6,702 nt of DNA from an uncultured Bacteroidales bacterium (lineage in GTDB: Bacteria > Bacteroidota > Bacteroidia > Bacteroidales > UBA4417): assembly GCA_903917425.1 (NCBI GenBank), contig CAIXAQ010000496.1, forward strand, positions 1 to 6,702, read 5' to 3'. The translations under genes were made by a program, and so were the position numbers. Under the pieces are notes generated by a model that was given only the letters and a program-made list of their open reading frames with translations, ran no database searches and had not been told where the DNA came from. The first letter of the stretch is position 1. Each line of letters starts with the position of its first letter. Positions 1 to 5,331 of this stretch are shown one piece after another.

Positions 1-1013
1 CATACTGGCACAACGATCCTGTTTCGCAGGGAAATACCAATACCTGCTGGTCGTTCTCAACCACTTCGTACCTCGAATCGGAGGTTTACCGACTCACTAA
101 TCAGAAAGTACAGCTTTCACCCATTTACACTGTGTATTACGAATACATCGAACGAGCCGAAAACTGGGTGAAGACCCGTGGAAATATGAATTTCGGCGAA
201 GGCTCGGAAGGAAATGCCGTGACTAAAATCTGGCGCAAGTATGGAATTGTTCCACTCGAAGACTATACCGGGCTAAAGGCGGGGCAAACATTTCACAACC
301 ATTTAAAAATGTTCGAAGAGCTGAAAAACTACGCCGAATTTGTCAAGAAAAACAACATCTGGGACGAGGCCGCCATTATCACCAATTTCAGAAGTATTAT
401 GGATTACTATATCGGCGAACCTCCGACAAAAGTTACTGTAAAAGGCAAGGATATGTCGCCGACCGAATATATGACTAACGTGCTCAAAATCAATCTGAAC
501 GATTATTGCGATGTGCTTTCGTATATGCAAAAGCCTTACTGGAAACAAGTCGAATACCAGGTTCCGGATAACTGGTGGCACAATGCTGATTACTACAATA
601 TTCCGCTCGATGATTTTATGTCCGTAATTAAAAAATCAATTAAAGCTGGTTACACCTTAGCCATTGGCGGCGATGTGTCCGAAGCAGGGTTTTTAGCCCG
701 CGAAGCCAATGCAGCAGTGATTCCATCCTTCGATATTCCTTCGGCTGCCATTGATGAAAACGCCAGGCAATTCCGTTTCAGTAACGAAACTACCACCGAC
801 GATCACGGTCTGCATATAGTTGGATACCTGGAAAAAGACGGAGTAACCTGGTTCATGGTAAAGGATTCAGGTGCCGGAAGCCGCACGGGTGGCAAAGAAA
901 AGAATATCAACTTCGGTTACTATTTCTTCCACGAAGATTATGTGAAACTAAAAATCATGGATTTCATGGTGCATAAGGATATGATGAAGGATTTACTTTT
1001 GAAATTCCAGTAG
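1..1013 (+). CDS. C1 (papain-like) cysteine peptidase, bleomycin hydrolase/aminopeptidase C-like, 5' end missing
   Basis: The frame is open from base 3 at the window edge, giving 336 residues without the N-terminus (start and any signal peptide lie outside). A GTG at 132 lies downstream of the catalytic centre and is internal, so it is not the start. The papain signature QGNTNTCWSFS is seen at residues 9-19 of the fragment: oxyanion-hole Gln codon 27-29, nucleophile Cys codon 45-47. The catalytic His is probably the first His of HGLHIVGY (codon 804-806). The third active-site position, normally Asn in N-S-W-G, reads VKDSGAGS here, so Asp (codon 864-866) replaces Asn and the Trp is absent. The rest (GYYFFHEDYVKLK) looks like Bacteroidota C1 peptidases I recall with the same Asp, so this may be a family trait. 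Family members are peptidases or aminopeptidases acting on short peptides; substrate and location cannot be told here. The TAG stop is the first base triplet of a repeat array. Family assignment is confident; activity is inferred. Confidence 0.9.
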   Translation, partial: YWHNDPVSQGNTNTCWSFSTTSYLESEVYRLTNQKVQLSPIYTVYYEYIERAENWVKTRGNMNFGEGSEGNAVTKIWRKYGIVPLEDYTGLKAGQTFHNHLKMFEELKNYAEFVKKNNIWDEAAIITNFRSIMDYYIGEPPTKVTVKGKDMSPTEYMTNVLKINLNDYCDVLSYMQKPYWKQVEYQVPDNWWHNADYYNIPLDDFMSVIKKSIKAGYTLAIGGDVSEAGFLAREANAAVIPSFDIPSAAIDENARQFRFSNETTTDDHGLHIVGYLEKDGVTWFMVKDSGAGSRTGGKEKNINFGYYFFHEDYVKLKIMDFMVHKDMMKDLLLKFQ

Positions 1014-1052
1014 GTTTTAGGGGTTAGGTTTTGGGGGTTAGGTTTTAGGGAT
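1011..1052 (+). repeat. G-rich 14-bp (2x7) tandem repeat starting on the peptidase stop codon
   Basis: Three 14-bp units begin at 1011, 1025 and 1039, each opening with TAGGTTTT and ending in a G run (unit form TAGGTTTTAGGGGT, one or two substitutions per copy). Each unit is itself two related heptads, TAGGTTT and TAGGGGT. The first unit's TAG is the stop codon of the peptidase gene. The array carries several G runs, so a G-quadruplex in the plus strand or in the mRNA tail is conceivable. No U-tract hairpin follows, so it is not an ordinary terminator. Confidence 0.85.
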
Positions 1053-1243
1053 TGATATTTCAATTTCTTTCAAGATTAAAATTGTGTTGAAAAACAAAAA
1101 ACTTCTCTGCCCCACTTTAATGTTTCTCATTTTGCGTTAAGTGTTTATCATTATAAATCCTAAAAATGAAAAACATATAACATTGAATTAGAAATGAAAA
1201 AGTAAAGAAAGCAATGACCCCAAATTGAATTTCCCTCCACCTT

Positions 1244-1271
1244 AACACCCAAACCCCAACCCCAAAACCCT
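1244..1271 (+). repeat. C-rich heptad repeat just upstream of the AlbA_2 gene
   Basis: Four consecutive 7-bp units of A2-3 plus C-rich form (such as AACACCC, AAACCCC and AAACCCT) end 5 nt before the ATG at 1277. They are the reverse complement in character of the G-rich array at 1011-1052. CCCCAAAACC (1260-1269) is an exact complement of GGTTTTGGGG (1027-1036). The tract occupies the place where a ribosome-binding site would lie and contains none, which fits weak Shine-Dalgarno use in this group. Confidence 0.6.
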
Positions 1272-1276
1272 CCAAA

Positions 1277-2005
1277 ATGCAGCAACATTCCCGCATAACA
1301 CACGAAGCCGAACCAAACGAAGGGTATATCCGAAAACTGATTGCCGAAGGCGAACACCAGCAGCTTGATTTTAAATTCGGGATCAATGATTCGCGCAAGA
1401 TTGCCCGAACCCTCGCCGCTTTTGCCAATACCGACGGCGGCCGTTTGCTTATAGGCGTTAAAGATAACGGTTCCATCGCCGGCGTTCGTTCCGAAGAGGA
1501 ATTTTACATGATACAGGCCGCATCCGAAATGTTTACTCGTCCGGTTGTGCCTTTTGAGGTGAAAGAGTGGACTATAAACCAGAAACGGGTTCTCGAAATT
1601 ATTGTTCCTGCCATCAAAGGTATTCTTCATTCAGCCCCGGTTGAGAAAGAGGATTACAAGATTTATATCCGTGCCAACGACGAGAATTGCGTGGTCAACA
1701 GCGTGTGGCTCAAAGCCTATAAATGGAAAAACCTGAAAACGGGTACATTTATCAGGTTTACCGACAGCGAAAAATTCCTGTTGAATTTCCTTGAAACGGA
1801 GCCTTCAATCACCCAGTCGCGGTATTGCAAGCTGGCAAAAATCAATAGCAAAACAGCCGAAAACATCATTGCCGGGTTCGTCGCAATCGGGATGATGACC
1901 ATTGTTTTTACCAAGCATGGCGTGGTTTATAAACTGAGCGATCAATACACCAAACTTACTCCTGAGCAACGGCTCAAGGAAATCACCATTCATGTGGCCA
2001 AATAG
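1277..2005 (+). CDS. AlbA_2 (Schlafen-type) domain protein with C-terminal winged helix; putative transcriptional regulator
   Basis: A 242-residue protein. The AlbA_2 domain spans about residues 20-141. Visible motifs are QLDFKF (29-34), the hallmark AFANTDGGRLLIGVKDNG (48-65) followed by IAGV, and a closing strand pair around YIRANDENCVVN (130-141). Residues about 163-222 have the spacing of a winged helix-turn-helix: two helices, a segment starting SKTAENII, then a hydrophobic wing. AlbA_2 proteins are commonly annotated as ATP-binding or predicted transcriptional regulators, but their biochemical role is poorly settled, so binding of nucleic acid is an inference. The ATG at 1277 is chosen because it is the first Met and places the domain near the N-terminus; no Shine-Dalgarno sequence precedes it. 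The stop lies 8 nt before yaaA, so the two genes are probably one operon. A stress-linked regulatory role would fit but is not shown. Confidence 0.85.
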   Translation: MQQHSRITHEAEPNEGYIRKLIAEGEHQQLDFKFGINDSRKIARTLAAFANTDGGRLLIGVKDNGSIAGVRSEEEFYMIQAASEMFTRPVVPFEVKEWTINQKRVLEIIVPAIKGILHSAPVEKEDYKIYIRANDENCVVNSVWLKAYKWKNLKTGTFIRFTDSEKFLLNFLETEPSITQSRYCKLAKINSKTAENIIAGFVAIGMMTIVFTKHGVVYKLSDQYTKLTPEQRLKEITIHVAK

Positions 2006-2013
2006 CAGGAAGT

Positions 2014-2769
2014 ATGATTGCAATTATTTCGCCGGCTAAATCGCTTGATTTTGAATCGGTTTCGCCTTTCGAAAGCACATGTATACCTCCTTTTCAGAAG
2101 GAGGTTGATTATCTTGCCGCTAAGCTGGGTAAACTTTCGCCTTCGCAACTTGGCTCGCTTCTGGAAATATCGCCCAAATTGGCACAACTAAATGCCGACC
2201 GTTATGCAAACTGGAAAAACGCAGGCACAAAACAAGCGATATTTGCTTATAACGGTGATGTTTACAATGGTTTGAACGCAAAGGCAATGACTTTGGCAGA
2301 AATAGAATTTGCACAGAACCACCTGCGTATTTTATCCGGATTGTACGGTTTACTTAGTCCACTCGATTCAATTAAGCCATACCGTATTGATATGGGTACT
2401 GCTTTTGCCACGCCCAAAGGTTCAACTCTTTATAAATTCTGGGGCGATAAAATTACAGATCAATTAAAGAAAAACATCAGGGAATCAGGAAATAACATAC
2501 TGATTAACCTGGCTTCGCAGGAGTATTTCGCCGCTATTAACACGAAGAAACTAAATGCCCGAATTATCACACCGGCCTTTTTGGACCGAAGCAACGATGC
2601 CTATGCTATGATTTCCTTTTTTGCCAAAAGAGCCCGTGGCATGATGAGCCGCTTTATAATTCAGAATGCGATCACAGATTATGAAATGCTGGTTGGTTTC
2701 GATTCGGGTGGATATCATTTTAATCATGGCCTGTCGAAAGGAGATAAGTGGGTTTTTACGAGGGGATGA
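2014..2769 (+). CDS. yaaA: Peroxide stress protein YaaA (DUF328/UPF0246 family)
   Basis: A 251-residue protein matching the YaaA family in length and motifs: N-terminal ISPAKSLDFE (5-14), YNGDVYNGL (79-87), LSGLYGLLSPLDSIKPYRIDMG (107-128, given here as the family's most conserved stretch), LINLASQEYF (163-172), KRARGMMSRFI (205-215) and FDSGGYHFN (229-237). All conserved blocks are present, so the gene looks intact. In E. coli YaaA is induced by OxyR and lowers intracellular free iron during H2O2 stress; the family has a DNA-binding fold with a helix-hairpin-helix-like element. The protein is cytoplasmic. The start ATG is supported because the ISPAKSLDFE motif sits at the very N-terminus in relatives. 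A purine-rich AGGAAG lies only 1 nt before the ATG, too close to act as a normal ribosome-binding site. It is the second gene after the AlbA_2 regulator. Its stop codon falls inside the first unit of a heptad repeat array. Confidence 0.95.
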   Translation: MIAIISPAKSLDFESVSPFESTCIPPFQKEVDYLAAKLGKLSPSQLGSLLEISPKLAQLNADRYANWKNAGTKQAIFAYNGDVYNGLNAKAMTLAEIEFAQNHLRILSGLYGLLSPLDSIKPYRIDMGTAFATPKGSTLYKFWGDKITDQLKKNIRESGNNILINLASQEYFAAINTKKLNARIITPAFLDRSNDAYAMISFFAKRARGMMSRFIIQNAITDYEMLVGFDSGGYHFNHGLSKGDKWVFTRG

Positions 2770-2842
2770 CGGGAAATGGTTTTGAGTTAATGGAAAATAG
2801 AAAATGGTTGATGGCAATTCGTTAATCGAAATTCGTTAATCG
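2766..2842 (+). repeat. Eleven-unit degenerate heptad array downstream of yaaA
   Basis: Read in steps of seven from 2766, all eleven units end in G (positions 2772, 2779 and so on to 2842), and most have the form NNAATNG. Examples are TTAATGG (2787), AAAATGG (2801) and TTAATCG (2822 and again at 2836). The last four units also form a 14-bp direct repeat: AATTCGTTAATCG at 2816-2828 and at 2830-2842. The phase begins within the yaaA stop codon region. The segment AGTTAATGGAAAATAG (2785-2800) recurs inverted beyond dgkA at 3393-3408 and 3407-3422. No protein-coding reading is suggested. The role is unknown. Confidence 0.8.
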
Positions 2843-2874
2843 TTTATAATTTAGGGAAGAATAAAAACGATATC

Positions 2875-2926
2875 AGGAGGGCGTATTGTGCCAAATAAAA
2901 AGACTGAATTAATTCCAATTTACTGA
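2875..2926 (+). other. Perfect AGGAGG plus 12-codon mini-ORF in the dgkA leader (tentative)
   Basis: AGGAGG at 2875-2880 is followed after 7 nt by GTG (2888-2890), which opens a 12-codon frame (VPNKKTELIPIY) ending in TGA at 2924-2926, 17 nt before the dgkA start. The spacing is ideal for a Shine-Dalgarno-led start, which is unusual among the genes of this window. It could be a leader peptide coupling translation to dgkA, or chance. Nothing about the peptide is recognisable. Confidence 0.2.
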
Positions 2927-2943
2927 TTACCAAAAATATAAAT

Positions 2944-3306
2944 TTGAGATCATTTCTGAAAAGTTTTAAAAATGCGGTTCGTGGAATAAAATTTCTGTTC
3001 AAAACCCAGCAAAATGCACGTATTGAGCTGATTATTGCAGGCATTGTAATTGCTGCAAGTTTGATATTCAGAATCAGCAGTTTCGAATGGCTCGCTGTAT
3101 TTCTCTGTATCGCCCTGGTGCTGAGTCTGGAAGGAATTAATACTGCAATCGAAATTTTTGCCGATAAGCTTCATCCCGGATTTGACAAGGAAATTGGTAA
3201 CGTAAAGGATGTAGCCGCAGGGGCAGTGCTTATGGGTGCTGTAGTTGCTGCTGTTGTTGGATTTATTATTTTTGCACCGCGGCTGTGGGCTGTATTTATA
3301 CAATAA
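2944..3306 (+). CDS. dgkA: Diacylglycerol kinase / undecaprenol kinase family membrane protein (DgkA-like)
   Basis: A 120-residue small integral membrane kinase with three predicted membrane segments at about 27-43, 46-62 and 88-112. It phosphorylates a membrane lipid alcohol with ATP: diacylglycerol in E. coli DgkA, undecaprenol in Gram-positive relatives. The preferred lipid here cannot be read from sequence. Family residues are present: Glu28 in ARIEL, the signature EGINTAIE (63-70) with Glu63, Asn66 and Glu70, then KD at 88-89 followed by the small-residue run AAGAVLM. The start is TTG at 2944. The frame is open back to 2908 with no ATG or GTG, and the sequence after the TTG (RSFLKSFKNAVRGIKFLFKTQQNARI) begins as relatives do. 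No Shine-Dalgarno sequence lies at proper distance from it. The gene stands alone between two repeat-rich spacers. Assignment to the family is confident; the exact start is likely but not certain. Confidence 0.9.
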   Translation: MRSFLKSFKNAVRGIKFLFKTQQNARIELIIAGIVIAASLIFRISSFEWLAVFLCIALVLSLEGINTAIEIFADKLHPGFDKEIGNVKDVAAGAVLMGAVVAAVVGFIIFAPRLWAVFIQ

Positions 3307-3314
3307 TTCCGGGT

Positions 3315-3364
3315 AAAACTGAAAAGAGAAAATGGAAAATGGGGGAATAGAAAATAGTAGGGGC
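3315..3364 (+). repeat. A/G-rich heptad array downstream of dgkA
   Basis: Starting 8 nt after the dgkA stop, seven units run AAAACTG, AAAAGAG, then AAAATGG twice, a unit one base too long, AAAATAG and a TAGGGGC unit. All but the last end in G, as in the array after yaaA. The stretch AGAAAATGGAAAAT (3327-3340) is an exact 14-bp inverted repeat of 3443-3456 in the next array, so the spacer RNA could fold into a long stem with a loop of about 100 nt. Confidence 0.65.
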
Positions 3365-3390
3365 GAAATCACTATTAAGGTGAAACGAAT

Positions 3391-3487
3391 AACTATTTTC
3401 CATTAACTATTTTCCATTAACTGTTTCCCACTACCATTAACTATTTTCCATTTTCTAATAACCAAGTAACGATTAACCTAACCCAAT
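3391..3487 (+). repeat. Heptad/14-bp array running up to the sugar-kinase start codon
   Basis: AACTATTTTCCATT occurs exactly at 3391-3404, 3405-3418 and 3439-3452. A degenerate copy with one missing base (3419-3438) lies between the second and third. From 3439 the sequence continues for seven 7-bp steps, increasingly degenerate (ending in TAACCTA- and ACCCAAT-like units), directly to the ATG at 3488. The units are the complement of those at 2766-2842 and 3315-3364. The array fills the entire 5' leader of the kinase, and no canonical promoter or Shine-Dalgarno sequence can be seen in it. Confidence 0.75.
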
Positions 3488-4333
3488 ATGATACTAATCG
3501 CCGACGGAGGCTCTACCAAAACAGATTGGCGTCTGATAAAAGAAGGAAGAGAATACAAACAAATTCAAACTCCGGGATTTAACCCATACCTGCTTGGAAG
3601 TGAGGAAATTGAAGAAATTCTCTGGAAAGAACTCCAGCCTTATATCGACACGAATTCGGTGAACGTTGTATATTATTATGGAGCCGGGTGTTCGACTCCG
3701 GTCAAGAATATGGTCGTGGAAACGGCTTTTGAGAAAATTTTTCCGAATGCCACTTTATATGTAAGTCACGATCTGCTTGCAGCATCACATGCCTTATGCG
3801 GCGACGAAGAAGGTATTGCCGCTATTCTTGGAACTGGCTCTAATTCTTGTTATTACGACGGAAAAGATATTAAAGACAACATTTTTTCGTCAGGATATTT
3901 TTTTGGCGATGAAGGCAGCGGAGCCTACCTGGGTAAACAATTGCTAACAGCTTACCTACACAAAGAATTACCTGCCGATATCGAAGAAAAATTCCGGGAA
4001 ATATATCCTATGAGCCTCGAAAGTATCCTTGATTCGGTTTATACAAAACCAGCTCCAAGCCGTTTTTTGGCGTCTTTCAGTAATTTTATTAGCGATAACC
4101 GCGATCACCCTTATATTCATAACCTGATTAGAGAGGCTTTCAGAGCCTTTTACAAGTACCAGGTTTGTTGTTATGCCAGGCACAAAGAAATTCCGGTTCA
4201 TTTTGTAGGCTCAGTAGCTTATCATTACCGGGATATTCTCTCTACGGTTGGGTTAGAATTCGGAGTAAAAACCGGCAAATTTATTAAAGCACCTATCGAT
4301 GGGCTGGTAGAATATCATCGCGATAACAAATAA
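3488..4333 (+). CDS. BadF/BadG/BcrA/BcrD-type ATPase; N-acetylglucosamine kinase-like sugar kinase
   Basis: A 281-residue cytoplasmic protein of the ASKHA fold. Motifs in order are: the phosphate-1 loop ADGGSTKTDW (5-14); YYGAGCSTP (63-71); a probable catalytic Asp95 in SHDLLAASHALCG (93-105); the phosphate-2 loop AILGTGSNS (112-120); GYFFGDEGSGAYLGK (136-150), which in N-acetylglucosamine kinases lies by the sugar site; and an adenosine-type motif HFVGSVAYHYRDIL (238-251). The set fits ATP-dependent phosphorylation of an amino sugar such as GlcNAc, feeding cell-wall recycling or amino-sugar use. The substrate is inferred from the family only. The ATG at 3488 puts the first motif at residue 5, as expected. 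The gene is monocistronic: repeats fill its leader, and a strong hairpin terminator follows 66 nt after the stop. A role in 2-hydroxyacyl-CoA reductase activation (the BadF name) is unlikely at this length and context. Confidence 0.9.
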   Translation: MILIADGGSTKTDWRLIKEGREYKQIQTPGFNPYLLGSEEIEEILWKELQPYIDTNSVNVVYYYGAGCSTPVKNMVVETAFEKIFPNATLYVSHDLLAASHALCGDEEGIAAILGTGSNSCYYDGKDIKDNIFSSGYFFGDEGSGAYLGKQLLTAYLHKELPADIEEKFREIYPMSLESILDSVYTKPAPSRFLASFSNFISDNRDHPYIHNLIREAFRAFYKYQVCCYARHKEIPVHFVGSVAYHYRDILSTVGLEFGVKTGKFIKAPIDGLVEYHRDNK

Positions 4334-4399
4334 TTCACATATAGTAATTATAATCAGATAGATATCTTTAAAAAAATATCTAACCCACATTTTTATTAC

Positions 4400-4437
4400 A
4401 AAAGGCACAAAAGATTTAGAACTCTTCTGTGCCTTTT
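4400..4437. terminator. Bidirectional intrinsic terminator between converging genes
   Basis: AAAAGGCACA (4400-4409) and TGTGCCTTTT (4428-4437) form a perfect 10-bp stem. Inside, AAGA and TCTT could add four more pairs. The outer A/T pairs give a T run on either strand, so the hairpin can end the kinase transcript (stop at 4333) and the cytochrome transcript arriving from the other side (stop at 4483). The remaining 149-nt spacer is AT-rich with nothing else visible. Confidence 0.85.
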
Positions 4438-4482
4438 ACATTTTCGCTTTATTACTTTACAGCCTTTTATCCCGGTCGAATA

Positions 4483-5193
4483 TTAGTCGTCATCTTCATC
4501 CTCATTGTCAATTTTTTGCTCCGTTTTTTCACTCTTAACGTCAATTTTTTGATTTATCAGTGAGTAAGGAAATATGAGCAATGCAGCAATGATCCCTGCG
4601 GTAGCAATAATTTTCTGAGCCGAATTTAATTTTACACTTTCACCTTCCACATTTTTATACCCGGTAAACATCGATTGCAGTGTGCCGGCTTTTTTGTTGA
4701 AAATAAAATCAACCAAGTTGCCAAGTAAATGAAGTACCACCAGGCCAATAACAATATTAACGCATATTTCGTGTATTTCTTTCAGCGAATCCGAACTCAT
4801 ACCGATGCTAAACGAGCTAAAAAAGCCCTGGCCTTTTGACGCCAGCAACAAGGTGCCTGAAACGGTAATCATTAAAGTCGTCAGGACAATAGCGAGCATG
4901 ACTACCGAAGCCCCGGGATTGTGGCCAAGGGATTTACTTTTGCTGCTTTTCATATCGGCCAAAAAGGTCCTGATGGCATTTAATCCTATCGGAAAATCGC
5001 TGAACCTGGAATATTTAGGCCCTGCAAAACCCCATATAATCCTGAAAAGTATCAGTATTCCGACCATATATCCCATGGCAGAATGGTAATTCAGCAGTTC
5101 TTCTTCTTCTGCTAAGAGATAAGCGGCTACCATTCCGATAACCAAAAGCCAATGGAAAATTCGTGTTGGCCAACTCCAGATGTACGTTTTCAT
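4483..5193 (-). CDS. Cytochrome b/b561-type membrane protein (Ni-hydrogenase b-type cytochrome-like)
   Basis: A 236-residue protein with four core membrane helices (about 12-28, 36-57, 94-117, 140-165) plus a fifth (193-213). Candidate ligands for two b hemes are His14 (WPTRIFHWLLV), His37 (NYHSAMGY), and His141 and His155 in helix 4 (LKEIHEICVNIVIGLVVLHLLG). The positions match the family, whose members pass electrons between quinones and a partner such as a hydrogenase or c-type cytochrome. Other visible family blocks are LFRIIWGF (49-56), GHNPGA (90-95) and MFTGYK (175-180). The C-terminus is unusual: a fifth helix, then a lysine/glutamate linker and an acidic end DNEDEDDD. No partner dehydrogenase, hydrogenase or cytochrome c is adjacent, so its electron donor is unknown. 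The ATG at 5193 follows an A/T-rich leader. A promoter candidate lies about 55 nt upstream. It converges with the sugar kinase. Confidence 0.88.
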   Translation of the reverse strand: MKTYIWSWPTRIFHWLLVIGMVAAYLLAEEEELLNYHSAMGYMVGILILFRIIWGFAGPKYSRFSDFPIGLNAIRTFLADMKSSKSKSLGHNPGASVVMLAIVLTTLMITVSGTLLLASKGQGFFSSFSIGMSSDSLKEIHEICVNIVIGLVVLHLLGNLVDFIFNKKAGTLQSMFTGYKNVEGESVKLNSAQKIIATAGIIAALLIFPYSLINQKIDVKSEKTEQKIDNEDEDDD

Positions 5194-5247
5194 AGTTTTA
5201 GATTTATTGATTTTGTTGATTTGTTATTTATCCAGATGTTTGTCACG

Positions 5248-5281
5248 CAAAAATAAAAGCGTCAATGTGTAGAGGCATCAA
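5248..5281 (-). promoter_or_regulatory. Bacteroidota-type promoter candidate for the cytochrome b gene
   Basis: On the minus strand TATTTTTG (5255-5248) matches the phylum's -7 consensus TAnnTTTG exactly. A TTG at 5281-5279 lies 23 nt upstream of it, at the long end of the allowed -33 spacing. Transcription would begin near 5241, leaving a leader of just under 50 nt before the ATG at 5193. The motif is short and also occurs by chance inside genes of this window; the intergenic position and orientation support this copy. Confidence 0.5.
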
Positions 5282-5297
5282 TCCAATTCCAAACTGC

Positions 5298-5331
5298 CCA
5301 TTATCCATTATCCATTGTCCATTATCAATTA
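5298..5331 (-). repeat. Heptad repeat at the 3' end of the CDF gene
   Basis: On the plus strand four 7-bp units (CCATTAT three times, CCATTGT once) fill 5298-5325. A degenerate fifth, CAATTA, runs to 5331 and includes the TAA stop codon of the transporter (5331-5329 on the minus strand). Read on the minus strand the units are ATAATGG and ACAATGG, the same NNAATGG form as the arrays around dgkA. As with yaaA and the peptidase, the array starts at the stop codon and lies downstream of the gene. Confidence 0.85.

Noticed and set aside
132..134. GTG at 132 as start of the first gene
   Set aside because: The same frame is open to the window edge and encodes the papain Gln and Cys motifs upstream of it, so the start is outside the window.
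994..1001. Further TAnnTTTG matches inside genes (994-1001 and near 1615, 1947 and 3268)
   Set aside because: They lie within coding sequence without a matching downstream gene or -33 element and are expected by chance for a short AT-rich motif.
1011..1052. Telomere-like GGGTTAGG repeats suggesting eukaryotic or linear-end DNA
   Set aside because: The units are 14 bp (two heptads), only three copies, and sit between two bacterial genes; the resemblance is superficial.
2939..2946. TAAATTTG, an exact TAnnTTTG promoter match
   Set aside because: It overlaps the dgkA TTG start, so transcription from it would begin inside the gene with no later suitable start codon; no TTG -33 element is placed upstream.
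2766..3487. CRISPR array
   Set aside because: The repeats are 7-14 bp with no spacers of constant length and no cas genes are nearby.
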